A DNA stretch of 64,000 bases from Candidatus Geothrix skivensis (GTDB taxonomy: Bacteria; Acidobacteriota; Holophagae; Holophagales; Holophagaceae): positions 248,001-312,000 of the forward strand of contig JADKIO010000005.1 in assembly GCA_016721195.1 (NCBI GenBank), read 5' to 3'. The notes under the pieces are model-generated. The model had not been told where the DNA came from. It did no database searches and saw only the letters and a program-made list of their open reading frames with translations. Of the stretch, positions 44,222 to 52,765 are shown piece by piece (the first letter of the stretch is position 1; each line of letters begins with the position of its first letter). The position numbers and the translations under genes are program-made.

Positions 44222-45709
44222 CTACAGCTGGAAGTCGCCGGGAGGGAAGCTTCCGGACAGGACCTCCTGCCTCTCCCGGATGTTCCGGCGCAGGGTCGGC
44301 CAGCGGGGATGCTCCCGCACCCGGGCGAGAAAGGGCGAGCCCTCGTACCAGGCCGAGGTGCTGAAGCCCTGCACGAAGGCGCGGGTGGCACAGTCCACGC
44401 CGCGGTCGGCCTCGCCCAGCAGGGCATAGGCTTCGGCCTCCTTGAAGGTCCACTCGCCGTCCGGGATCCGGAGCTTGCCGCGGATCTCATCGAGCTCCCG
44501 CAGGAACTGCAGGCCCTCGGTGGCCCGACCCTCCAGATGGGCGCGGTAGGCCTGGCACAGGTCGCGGAACGGGGCCGGGGCCAGGTTTGGGGCGCTGCCT
44601 GAGCGCATGAGGTCGAGGGCTCCGGGGCGGTCGCCTTGGAGCAGGGCGAAGTAGCCCCGGTAGAACAGGATGCTGGCGTCCTGGGGCCGTTCGGCCCCCC
44701 GGTCGAGGTCCCGCCTGAACGCTTCCAGGTCGCCGAGGTAGAGGTAGGTGGTCTCGGCGAACCAGGCCGAAGGCGTGGCCAGGGGACCCAGCAGGTCCCC
44801 GCGCCGGCCGAGTGCCCTGCGGGCCAGTTCCAGCAGCCCCGACGTCCGGCCGGCGTAGGCGATGCCAAGGTACAGATCCGGTGTGCCGGGCCGAAGGCGG
44901 ACGGCATCCCTCAGCACCTGCAGGGCGAAGCTCTGGTTCCCGGTGTCCGTCAGCATCAGGGACCAGAGAAAAGTCGCCCGGGGATGCCCCGGCACCAGGC
45001 TGACGGCATTCTGGAAGGCGTGGTGGTTTCGCGAGTTCAGCCCGATGCCCGCCCGGTCCGGCTGCACCCACAGGCTGCGATAGAGGTGATCCCCCAGGGC
45101 GGTCCAGGCGGTGGCACAGCTGGGTTCATCCTCCACCAGCTTCTGGGATATGGGCAGGTGTTCCACGGCGGCCCGGTCATCGCGAATGGAGAGCCCATGC
45201 ATGAGGAGCCAGAACCGTTCCGGAGAAGCGGGGAACAGGTGCTCGATCTGCCGATGGCGGAGGGCCATGGGCCATTGGCGGATGACTTGTTCCATGGTTT
45301 TCGCGGGCGGCTGGGCGGGGATCGCCTCCTGGATCCAGCCCTGGTCCGAGAGCAGTCCCTTCGCGGTGTTCCATTCCAGGGTCAGGGCCAGGTTGATGCC
45401 CTCCCGCTGGCCCTGGAAGCGGAGCAGCCGGGTGTCGGACGCCATCCGCTTCAGGTCGTCTGCGGTCGGCATGGATGGGGCGTGGGTGACCGTGGCACCC
45501 ACCAGGACTTCCAGGCAGTCCGCCAGGAGGGTTTCCATGCCGGGGCCGAGATCCCTCCCCTGGTCGGGGAGGGGTGAGGCCAGGATGAGCACCCGGTCCG
45601 GGGCGGCGAACCTGGCCAGGACCAGGCCCAGCACCCCGAATCCGGTGAGCGCCACCGCCAGGAGCAGCCACATCCGGGATCGAGCTGGGGCAGGTCGGGG
45701 TTGGGCCAT
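44222..45709 (-). CDS. Membrane-anchored TPR-repeat protein
   Basis: 495 residues. One N-terminal membrane helix (residues 13-35, WLLLAVALTGFGVLGLVLA) is followed by a region resembling the TolB/FlgO N-terminal fold (RVLILASPLPDQG, GPGMETLLADCLEVLV) and then helical TPR-like repeats (ATAWTALGDHLYRSLW, HPRATFLWSLMLTDTGN, TPDLYLGIAYAGRTSGLLE, ASILFYRGYFALLQGD). The same combination occurs in the outer part of the kinase at 1202, so it may be a free version of such a sensor. It lies between ffh and rpsP, an unusual guest in that operon. Function unknown. Confidence 0.65.
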   Translation of the reverse strand: MAQPRPAPARSRMWLLLAVALTGFGVLGLVLARFAAPDRVLILASPLPDQGRDLGPGMETLLADCLEVLVGATVTHAPSMPTADDLKRMASDTRLLRFQGQREGINLALTLEWNTAKGLLSDQGWIQEAIPAQPPAKTMEQVIRQWPMALRHRQIEHLFPASPERFWLLMHGLSIRDDRAAVEHLPISQKLVEDEPSCATAWTALGDHLYRSLWVQPDRAGIGLNSRNHHAFQNAVSLVPGHPRATFLWSLMLTDTGNQSFALQVLRDAVRLRPGTPDLYLGIAYAGRTSGLLELARRALGRRGDLLGPLATPSAWFAETTYLYLGDLEAFRRDLDRGAERPQDASILFYRGYFALLQGDRPGALDLMRSGSAPNLAPAPFRDLCQAYRAHLEGRATEGLQFLRELDEIRGKLRIPDGEWTFKEAEAYALLGEADRGVDCATRAFVQGFSTSAWYEGSPFLARVREHPRWPTLRRNIRERQEVLSGSFPPGDFQL

Positions 45710-45715
45710 GGGCTC

Positions 45716-47077
45716 CTAGAAGGGAAGGCTGGGGCCGCCGCCCATCTTCGCCATGCGCTGCATGCGGGCCATGAACTTGGGATCGTTCATCTGGCCCATC
45801 ATCTTCTTCGTCTCCACGAACTGCTTGAGGAGCTGGTTGATCTCGCTCACGGGACGGCCGCAGCCCGAGGAGATCCGACGTTTGCGCTTGCCGTCCAGCA
45901 GGTTGTGGTTGGCCCGCTCGGCGGGGGTCATGGAATTGATGATGGCTTCCAGGTGCTTGACCCGCTTGTCTGTGGCAGCACTGGCCATCTGGTCCTTCAT
46001 CTCCTTGGTGACGCCCGGCAGCATGCCCATGATCTTGCTCATGGAGCCCATCTTCTGCACCTGCTGGAACTGCTTGCGCATGTCCTCCAGGGTGAACTGA
46101 TTCCTGGCCAGGCGCTTGGCCATGACCTCGGCTTCCTTCTCGTCGATCCGGTCCTTGGCGTGCTCGATGAGGCTCAGCACGTCGCCCATGCCCAGGATGC
46201 GCTGGGCCATGCGGTCCGGGTGGAAGCGCTGGAAGTCCTCCAGCTTTTCGCCCTCGCCCACGAACTTAAGGGGCTGGCCCGTGGCCTGCTTGATGCTGAA
46301 GGCCGCGCCACCGCGGGTGTCGCCATCGGTCTTGGTGAGCACTACGCCCGTGATGCCCAGCTTCTCGTGGAAGGCCGTGGCGCTGCGCACCGCGTCCTGG
46401 CCCGTCATGGCGTCCGCCACGAAGAGGATCTCATCGGGGGAGGTGGCGGCCTTGATGCGGGCCAACTCCTCCATCAGCGTCTCATCCAGGTGAAGGCGGC
46501 CCGCGGTGTCCAGCACCACCACGTCCCAGCCCTTCAGTCGGGCTTCGGCCACCGCCGCGGCGCAGATGGCGACGGGATCCCTGAGATCCGTGTGGAAGGA
46601 GGGAACGCCCGCATCCTTCGCGACGATGTGCAGCTGCTCGATGGCGGCGGGCCGATACACGTCGGCCGGCACCAGGATGGGAGAGTTGCCCAGCTTCTTG
46701 AGAAAGAGGGCCAGCTTGCCGCAGGTGGTGGTCTTGCCCGCGCCCTGGAGGCCCACCATCATCACCACCGTCGGGGGCCTGGAGGCGAAGCCGAGGGGGT
46801 GCTCGGGAGCCTGCCCACCCATGATCTCCACCAGCTCCCGGTGGACGATGTCGATGAAGGCCTGGGCCGGGTTGAGGCCCTGCATGACCTCCGCGCCAAG
46901 GGCTTTCTCCTTCACGCGCTGGAGGAAGGTCCGGGCCACGCTCACGTGGACATCGGCCTCCAGCAGGGCCATGCGCACCTCGCGCAGCACTGCCTCAAGG
47001 TTGCTTTCGGTGAGCTTGGACTGGCCCCGGAGGGCCTTCATGGCCTGGCTGAGCTTCTGGGTAAGGCTGTCGAACAT
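45716..47077 (-). CDS. ffh: Signal recognition particle protein Ffh
   Basis: 453 residues. The N domain (1-85), G domain with P-loop GLQGAGKTTTCGKLA, DTAGR and TKTDGDTRGG, and the Met-rich M domain (from about 325: MRKQFQQVQKMGSMSKIMGM, ISSGCGRPVSEINQLLKQF) are all present. It binds 4.5S RNA and signal sequences and targets inner-membrane proteins. It is the first gene of the leftward ffh-TPR-rpsP-khpA-rimM-DUF4442 group. Confidence 0.97.
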   Translation of the reverse strand: MFDSLTQKLSQAMKALRGQSKLTESNLEAVLREVRMALLEADVHVSVARTFLQRVKEKALGAEVMQGLNPAQAFIDIVHRELVEIMGGQAPEHPLGFASRPPTVVMMVGLQGAGKTTTCGKLALFLKKLGNSPILVPADVYRPAAIEQLHIVAKDAGVPSFHTDLRDPVAICAAAVAEARLKGWDVVVLDTAGRLHLDETLMEELARIKAATSPDEILFVADAMTGQDAVRSATAFHEKLGITGVVLTKTDGDTRGGAAFSIKQATGQPLKFVGEGEKLEDFQRFHPDRMAQRILGMGDVLSLIEHAKDRIDEKEAEVMAKRLARNQFTLEDMRKQFQQVQKMGSMSKIMGMLPGVTKEMKDQMASAATDKRVKHLEAIINSMTPAERANHNLLDGKRKRRISSGCGRPVSEINQLLKQFVETKKMMGQMNDPKFMARMQRMAKMGGGPSLPF

Positions 47078-47156
47078 GGGACTCCGGGATGGACCAAACC
47101 ATCATTGTAGGTGGCGTCGAGGACTTTCCTCCTGCGGAAAGGGGTTCCTCAGGCAT

Positions 47157-47183
47157 AATCCTGACCGACGGAGTCAAGTTTAT
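47157..47183 (+). promoter_or_regulatory. Possible third copy of the nfu/bacilliredoxin element
   Basis: AATCCTGAC, a variable part, then GAGTCAAGTTTAT, ending at the ATG of the YyaL-type gene and overlapping its ribosome-binding site. It matches the nfu element at 18 of 27 positions without gaps and has better dyad symmetry (TGAC facing GTCA). The position at the start codon makes an operator role less certain. Confidence 0.35.
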
Positions 47184-49176
47184 GCCCAACCACCTGTCCG
47201 AATGCCTCAGTCCCTACCTGCTCCAGCACGCCCACAACCCTGTGGACTGGCACCCCTGGGGCGAGGAGGCCCTGCAGCGGGCCCGCAAGGAACAGAAGCC
47301 CATCTTCCTCAGCATCGGCTACAGCGCCTGCCACTGGTGTCATGTCATGGAGCGGGAGAGCTTCGAGAACCCGGCGGTGGCTGAGGTGCTCAACGCCCAC
47401 TTCGTGAGCATCAAGGTGGACCGGGAAGAGCGGCCTGATCTCGATGACCTCTACATGGACGCCGTGCAGACGCTCACGGGCCGGGGCGGCTGGCCCATGA
47501 GCGTGTGGCTCACCCCCGAGCTGGAGCCCTTCTACGGGGGCACCTACTTCCCCCCGGAACCCCGGGGAGGCATGCCCGGGTTCATTCCCCTGCTCACCCG
47601 GATCGCCGGGCTCTGGCAGGAGGATCGGGCGGGAGTCATCCGCCAGGCGGGCCAGCTCACCGCCGACCTGCGGCGACAGGCCACTCTGGAGGCGGCCCAG
47701 GAGAGCCCAGGGGAAGAGGTGCTCGCCGGCGCCCTTGACCAACTCCGCAGGGGATTCGACGCCCGGTGGGGAGGGTTCGGGCCTGCCCCGAAGTTCCCCC
47801 AGCAGATGGCGGTGGAACTGCTCCTGGCCCGTGGCACCCGGGAGGATCAGGGAATGGTTCTCCGCACCTTGGACGCCATGTGGGAAGGCGGCATGTACGA
47901 TCACCTCGGGGGCGGATTCTCCCGCTACAGCGTGGATGCCCAGTGGCTGGTGCCCCACTTCGAGAAGATGCTCTACGACAATGCCCAGCTCATCGGCTGC
48001 TATCTGGCGGCCCACCAGGCCACCGGCGAAGTCCGCTACGCCCAGGTGGCCCGGGAGACCCTGGACTACCTGCTCCGGGATCTGCACGATCCCAGCGGGG
48101 GCTTTCACTCCAGCGAGGACGCGGACAGCGAAGGCGAGGAGGGGAGGTTCTACGTCTTCACTCCCGTGGAAATCCGGGAGGCCCTGGGGCATGAGGATGG
48201 CCAGCGCTTTTGCGCCGCCTTCGGCGTCACGGTCGGCGGGAATTTCGAGCATGGCCACAGCGTGCTCCACCGCTTCTCCTGCGGCGCCACGGAGCGCCTT
48301 CCCGAGAGGGAGGAGCAGGTCCTGCGGGAGAGGCTGCGGCTCTGGCGGGACCGTCGGGTGCGACCCGGCAAGGATGACAAGGTCCTGGCGGCCTGGAATG
48401 GACTGGCACTCTCGGCCCTGGCTCGGGGTTTCCAGGTGCTGGGGGATGTCCGCTACTTGGAGGCGGCCCAGGCCTGTGCCGCCTTCCTGCGCCAGGAGCT
48501 CTGGAGGGAGGGACGCCTGCTGCGCGTCTGGCGGCAGGGACGGGCCCACACGCCGGGGTTCCTCGAGGACTATGCCGCCGTGGTGGAGGGCCTGGTGGAT
48601 CTCTTCGAGGCGGACTTCGATCCGACCTGGCTGCGGTGGGCAGAGACGCTGGGGGAGGGCCTGCTGACCCGCTTCCACGATGCCGCCGAAGGGGGCTTCT
48701 TCAGCACCGAGGCGAACCAGTCCGACCTGATCTTCCGGCAGAAACCGGGCTTCGATAACGCCATCCCCGGCGGCAACACCCTGGCGGCCCGCGCCCTGCT
48801 GCGCCTGTCCCGCCACCTCCAGCGGGAGGACTTCCATGTGGCCGCAGAGGGCACGGTCCGGTGTTTTGGAGCCTGGATGCAGCGGGCTCCGCGGGCCTTC
48901 CTGGGCCTCCTGGGCGTGCTGGACCAGGTGCTGCGGGAACCCCTGAACGTGGCCCTTTCCGGCGAGCCGGCCGATCCCGGCGTCCGGGCGATGCTTTTCG
49001 AAGTGCACAGCCGCTTCCTGCCGGGACGGGTCCTTTCGGTTTCCCCCGACCAACTGTTGCCTCTCCATGAAGGACGGGCCAGCGCGACAGGGCAGCCCCT
49101 GGCCTTCGTCTGCCGCGGCCGCACCTGTGCTCCGCCGGTGAGGACGGCCAGCGGCCTCGCAGGTCTTCTCGACTAG
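47182..49176 (+). CDS. YyaL-type thioredoxin-domain protein (DUF255)
   Basis: 664 residues from ATG 47182. The N-terminal thioredoxin-like domain (1-165) opens SPYLLQHAHNPVDWHPWGEE and holds CHWCH (C50, C53) in ACHWCHVMERESFEN; WPMSVWLTPELEPFYGGTYF is diagnostic. The rest is an alpha/alpha toroid like N-acylglucosamine 2-epimerase (DHLGGGFSRYSVDAQWLVPH, EDADSEGEEGRFY, LAAWNGLALSALARG). The human relative is SPATA20. The function of the bacterial proteins is not settled; redox handling of sugars has been suggested. It is divergent from ffh. Confidence 0.93.
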   Translation: MPNHLSECLSPYLLQHAHNPVDWHPWGEEALQRARKEQKPIFLSIGYSACHWCHVMERESFENPAVAEVLNAHFVSIKVDREERPDLDDLYMDAVQTLTGRGGWPMSVWLTPELEPFYGGTYFPPEPRGGMPGFIPLLTRIAGLWQEDRAGVIRQAGQLTADLRRQATLEAAQESPGEEVLAGALDQLRRGFDARWGGFGPAPKFPQQMAVELLLARGTREDQGMVLRTLDAMWEGGMYDHLGGGFSRYSVDAQWLVPHFEKMLYDNAQLIGCYLAAHQATGEVRYAQVARETLDYLLRDLHDPSGGFHSSEDADSEGEEGRFYVFTPVEIREALGHEDGQRFCAAFGVTVGGNFEHGHSVLHRFSCGATERLPEREEQVLRERLRLWRDRRVRPGKDDKVLAAWNGLALSALARGFQVLGDVRYLEAAQACAAFLRQELWREGRLLRVWRQGRAHTPGFLEDYAAVVEGLVDLFEADFDPTWLRWAETLGEGLLTRFHDAAEGGFFSTEANQSDLIFRQKPGFDNAIPGGNTLAARALLRLSRHLQREDFHVAAEGTVRCFGAWMQRAPRAFLGLLGVLDQVLREPLNVALSGEPADPGVRAMLFEVHSRFLPGRVLSVSPDQLLPLHEGRASATGQPLAFVCRGRTCAPPVRTASGLAGLLD

Positions 49177-49328
49177 GCACGGATTTCCGCCTGCAGCGGT
49201 GGCCCTCTCCCCTTGAAGGCGGCGGCTCCCGGCCTAGCCTGGGGGTGTGGAGGAGGCTCTCCTCCCATGCACGGGGCGACCGTTTCCGCCTGCCCCTTCC
49301 GGCCTGAGAACAATAGGCCGAGACTTGC

Positions 49329-49355
49329 GGGCACCCTTCGGGGTGCCCCTTTTTT
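49329..49355 (+). terminator. Rho-independent terminator after the YyaL-type gene
   Basis: Eight-base stem GGGCACCC / GGGTGCCC capped by a TTCG tetraloop and followed by C and six T. A textbook intrinsic terminator on the plus strand. Confidence 0.88.
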
Positions 49356-49523
49356 GTCCGCGAGTGCCGCGCTGCGCGCCTACCCCAGGACCCCCCGCCT
49401 TGGCACGGCGGAGCCAGGCCCAGGCTTCTACCTCAGGTTGGGACGACGCCGCACCTAGCCCGAGAACTCCCGTGCATTCTTGGAAGTCCAGCGCCGCTGA
49501 TCCCCCGGGGCCCGCCTGGCATA

Positions 49524-49556
49524 AAGAAAAAGCCCGGCAGCGCCGGGCTTTTTCTT
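49524..49556. terminator. Bidirectional intrinsic terminator
   Basis: AAGAAAAAGCCCGGC pairs with GCCGGGCTTTTTCTT around a 3-base loop, giving A-tract and T-tract on the two sides. It closes the small minus-strand gene at 49572 and any read-through from the left. Confidence 0.9.
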
Positions 49557-49571
49557 GGGATGGAATTGGAA

Positions 49572-49772
49572 TCAGGCGGCAACAGTGCGGCGGCTCCGGT
49601 GCAGCACTTCGGCTTCGAGTTCGGCCTCCAGAGCCTGCACCTGGCGGAGCACGGCCAAGCTGCGGGGGGAACTGCTCATCTGCCTTTCCAACTGGTGGAA
49701 GACCTCGTGCAGCCGCTCAGCGGTGGTCCAGAAGGCCGGGTTGTGCTGGCGTACTGTGGTGTCCGAGTGCAT
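49572..49772 (-). CDS. Small coiled-coil protein of unknown function
   Basis: 66 residues. It is kept as real because GGAG lies 6 bases before the ATG (49772), a strong terminator follows 16 bases after the stop, and two dyads lie upstream. The protein is mostly helical: the stretch AERLHEVFHQLERQM and the heptad-like LAVLRQVQALEAELEAEVLH suggest a coiled coil. No signal peptide, no cysteines and no family is recognised. It stands alone between the YyaL-type gene and ruvC. Confidence 0.65.
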   Translation of the reverse strand: MHSDTTVRQHNPAFWTTAERLHEVFHQLERQMSSSPRSLAVLRQVQALEAELEAEVLHRSRRTVAA

Positions 49773-49828
49773 GGTGACTCCGCAAGCTTCCTGGACAACA
49801 TGATCGTGTTAGGCGATGACTTAGGCTA

Positions 49829-49842
49829 GTGATAGGCATCAC
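49829..49842. promoter_or_regulatory. CRP/FNR-like dyad upstream of the small gene
   Basis: GTGAT-AGGC-ATCAC, a perfect palindrome with 5-base arms and a 4-base spacer, 57 bases before the ATG at 49772. It is close in form to FNR sites (TTGAT-N4-ATCAA). Confidence 0.5.
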
Positions 49843-49869
49843 AAGAAATGTCATGGGTTACGGATATTT

Positions 49870-49890
49870 TTGTCACGAGGTGCGTGACAA
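49870..49890. promoter_or_regulatory. Second dyad upstream of the small gene
   Basis: Arms TTGTCACG and CGTGACAA, perfect, separated by 5 bases, 98 bases before the ATG at 49772. It lies between the small gene and ruvC and may serve as a distal operator. The regulator is unknown. Confidence 0.45.
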
Positions 49891-49939
49891 TTCAGGTTTC
49901 CCTTGAAAAACATGACCTTCCGGTCGTTCAAGGGGGCGA

Positions 49940-50434
49940 TCAGGCCCGCCGGGTGGCCAGCAGATGACCGATGGCCACGGCCGCCGCATCCGCCGCATCG
50001 GCGGCCAGGGGCTCCTTCAGGTTCAGCAGGGTCATCACCATCTTGCCCACCTGGCCCTTGTCGGCCCAGCCGTAGCCGCTGACGGCTTTCTTCACTTGCA
50101 TGGGGTTGTAGTCACCCACCGGGAGGCCGTGCAGGGCGGCCGTCAGCAGGATGCCTCCGCGGATTTGCCCCAGTTTCAGTGCGGTGGCGGCATTCTTCTC
50201 CACGAAGGGGGATTCCACGGCCATGAACCCGGGGCTGTGGGCCGAGATGGCCTCCGCCAGCCGTTCGTGGATGCGCAGGCAGCGCTGATCGAAATCCGCC
50301 CCCCGGGGGCTGCGGATGACGCCGGCCTCCACCAGGGTCATCCGGGACCCGAAGCGCTCCACCACGGCCCAGCCACAGGCAAGGGAACCGGGATCCACGC
50401 CCAGGCAACGGACCGGCGAGGGCGCGACAATCAT
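49940..50434 (-). CDS. ruvC: Crossover junction endonuclease RuvC
   Basis: 164 residues from ATG 50434, overlapping the rnr stop (ATGA). The RNase H-like fold shows catalytic Asp14 in CLGVDPGSLACGWAVVE, Glu74 in MAVESPF, then YNPMQVKKAVSGYGWADKGQV and the C-terminal ADAADAAAVAIGHL with the last acidic residues. RuvC resolves Holliday junctions together with RuvAB, which are not in the window. It is translationally coupled to rnr. Confidence 0.95.
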   Translation of the reverse strand: MIVAPSPVRCLGVDPGSLACGWAVVERFGSRMTLVEAGVIRSPRGADFDQRCLRIHERLAEAISAHSPGFMAVESPFVEKNAATALKLGQIRGGILLTAALHGLPVGDYNPMQVKKAVSGYGWADKGQVGKMVMTLLNLKEPLAADAADAAAVAIGHLLATRRA

Positions 50435-52713
50435 CGGCCCTTCCGCTTGCCGACGCCCCGGACGCTGCCTTTGGGTGGCTTCGGGCTCGCCTCCCGGGAC
50501 TTTCCGGTGGCCTGGCGGACCTTCTTGGGGGGACGCCCGACGGCAGGGGCATCCTTGCGGCTTCTTTCGCCTCCCGCACTGACGCGGCGTTTGCCCCGGG
50601 GCTTCTCGAGGTCTCCTTCCCTCAGCACGGCGGGCGCGGCAAGGGTCGGCACGAACTGGAAGGCCTTGCCGTGGGCATCCTGGGCCTTGGCCTCCGTCAT
50701 CCATGCACTGACGCGTCGCAAGTCCTCATCCACCGTGGTGATCTCGACTTCCACCCCATCGCCGATGGTGAGGACCACGGTACCCCGGAGCCCCGTGGCC
50801 TTGGTCCGGTGCTCGTCCACCCAGAAGTTGCCGCCCAGGGCCGCCAGGGGCACCCCCACCTCGACGAAGGGGGCGTCCAGGGTGATGAACACCACCTTGG
50901 CGGAATAGCCCTGGATGCGGCCCTTGAAGCGCTGGCCAAGGCGGCTCTTCATCAGAAGGCAGGCCTTCCACTTGTCGTTCTCGCGCTCCGCCTCGGTGGC
51001 TTTCTGTTCCGCGTCGCTGGCGCCCTTGGCCAGCACCGCGAGCTGGCTGTGGAGGCCCTCCGGCAGGGGCTGTCCGCGAAGCACCTTGCGCAGCAGGCGG
51101 TGGACGAGGAGATCCGGGTAGCGACGGATGGGGCTGGTGAAGTGGAGGTAGTCCTGGAGCGCCAGGCCGGAGTGCCCGATGTTATCCACGCTGTATTCCG
51201 CCCGCTTCAGGCTGCGCAGCAGCAGGGTGTTGATCATGGCTTCGAGGGGGCCACCCCGGATCTTGTCGAGCATGGCGTTCAGGTGCTCTGGCGTGGGCGT
51301 CTCCTTGGGCTTGAGCAGCCCGAAGGTACGGGCCACTTCCGCGAAGATCTCCAGTTTCAGGGCATCCGGCTCGTCGTGGATGCGGTAGATGGCGGGGATC
51401 TTCTTCCGGGTGAAGAACCTCGCCACCGCCTCGTTGGCCAGCAGCATGAACTCTTCGATCATGCGATGAGCATCATGGCGGGGGTAGCGCCGGGCGTCCA
51501 CCGGCCGGCCCTCCGCGTCGAAGATGAACTCGGCCTCTTCCGTATCCAGGTTCATGGCGCCCCGGCCCAGTCGTTTCTTGGTGAGGCGGCGGGACAGCAC
51601 CAGGGCCTGGTCCAGCAGGGCGCAGAGGGGCTCGCCGAGCTCCGCCCGCTTCCGCTTGGAGAGATCGATGCAGGCATCCTTCACTTCATCGTAGGTGAGC
51701 CGCTTGGCGCTCCGGATCATGCTTTCGGTGAGGCGTGTTTCCACCACTTCCAGGTCCGGCGAGAGGGTCATCCAGGCCGTCATGGTGAGCCGGTCCACGC
51801 CTTCCCTCAGGCTGCACAGATCGCCGCTGAGGCGCTCGGGGATCATGGGGATGGCCTCGTCTGGGAAGTAGACCGAGGTGCCCCTCAGGCGAGCTTCCTC
51901 GTCCAGGGGACCGCCTTCCCTGACGTAGTGGCTCACGTCCGCGATGTGGACGCCCAGCAGCCAGCCGCCTCCCTCGGATTCGGGCAGTGGTTCGAGGCTG
52001 ATGGCGTCGTCGAAGTCCTTGGCCGTCGGGGGATCTACCGTGCAGGTGAGGATGTCCCGGAGGTTTTCCCTCCCTTGAATCCATTCAGGGAGGGGAGCGG
52101 TGGGGAAGGGCGCCAGCTCCGCCATGACCGCATCCGGGAACGCCGTGCGGAGGTTGAAGAGGGCCGCAGTGAGCCTGTTCTCGATCTTCAGGTCGGTCTT
52201 CTTTCCCAGCCGGGCCACCACGGTACCGCGCAGCTGCTGGGCATTCGGGTCTGGATCGAGCTTGACGCTGACGAGCTCCCCGTCCTCCGCCAGGTCCGTA
52301 GCTGGCACCGAGATGACCTGGGGCAGCCGGGGCTCGAGAGGCACCACACGCCAACCCCAGGGCTGTTTCTGGAGGGTGCCGGGCAGGGGGATGTCGCCGC
52401 GGCCCTTGACCTCCAGGACCCGGGCCTTGAGGCGGCCATCCCAGCCTTCCCCGCAGACCTCGGCCACCACGCGGTCGCCGTGGATGGCGCCATGGGCATC
52501 CCGCCAGTCCACCAGCAGGTCCGCGCCGCGGACCTTGGGCAGGCCCACCAGCCTCAGGAAGCCCCCAGCGCCCTCCGGATGGCCAAGGAAGGTGCCTTCG
52601 AAGGTTTCGAAGGGGCGGAGCCCGGGGGTCTGGGGTTTCTGCGCTTTCGTGGGTTCCCGCCGATCTGTGGTGCGTGCCTGGGCGGGGATGCGGGGAGTTA
52701 TGCGGCGGGACAT
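50431..52713 (-). CDS. rnr: Ribonuclease R
   Basis: 760 residues. After N-terminal cold-shock-like domains, the RNB catalytic domain starts near residue 235 (CTVDPPTAKDFDDAISLEPL, whose Asp residues bind Mg), continues with VREGGPLDEEARLRGTSVYF, IYRIHDEPDALKLEIF and HFTSPIRRYPDLLVHRLLR, and ends with an S1 domain (about 600-690) and a basic tail (KRRVSAGGERSRKD, GVGKRKGR). It is a 3'-5' exoribonuclease that degrades structured RNA. It overlaps ruvC by 4 bases. Confidence 0.95.
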   Translation of the reverse strand: MSRRITPRIPAQARTTDRREPTKAQKPQTPGLRPFETFEGTFLGHPEGAGGFLRLVGLPKVRGADLLVDWRDAHGAIHGDRVVAEVCGEGWDGRLKARVLEVKGRGDIPLPGTLQKQPWGWRVVPLEPRLPQVISVPATDLAEDGELVSVKLDPDPNAQQLRGTVVARLGKKTDLKIENRLTAALFNLRTAFPDAVMAELAPFPTAPLPEWIQGRENLRDILTCTVDPPTAKDFDDAISLEPLPESEGGGWLLGVHIADVSHYVREGGPLDEEARLRGTSVYFPDEAIPMIPERLSGDLCSLREGVDRLTMTAWMTLSPDLEVVETRLTESMIRSAKRLTYDEVKDACIDLSKRKRAELGEPLCALLDQALVLSRRLTKKRLGRGAMNLDTEEAEFIFDAEGRPVDARRYPRHDAHRMIEEFMLLANEAVARFFTRKKIPAIYRIHDEPDALKLEIFAEVARTFGLLKPKETPTPEHLNAMLDKIRGGPLEAMINTLLLRSLKRAEYSVDNIGHSGLALQDYLHFTSPIRRYPDLLVHRLLRKVLRGQPLPEGLHSQLAVLAKGASDAEQKATEAERENDKWKACLLMKSRLGQRFKGRIQGYSAKVVFITLDAPFVEVGVPLAALGGNFWVDEHRTKATGLRGTVVLTIGDGVEVEITTVDEDLRRVSAWMTEAKAQDAHGKAFQFVPTLAAPAVLREGDLEKPRGKRRVSAGGERSRKDAPAVGRPPKKVRQATGKSREASPKPPKGSVRGVGKRKGR

Positions 52714-52765
52714 GCCTAAAGACTACAAGGCACGTCGACCACCTGGGCGGATTCCCTGGAGGAGA

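Larger units (their letters stand above)
49177..49571. other. 395-bp intergenic with two terminators
   Basis: No coding signal. It holds the terminator of the YyaL-type gene (49329) and a bidirectional terminator shared with the small gene at 49572. The remaining bases are GC-rich and featureless. Confidence 0.6.
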
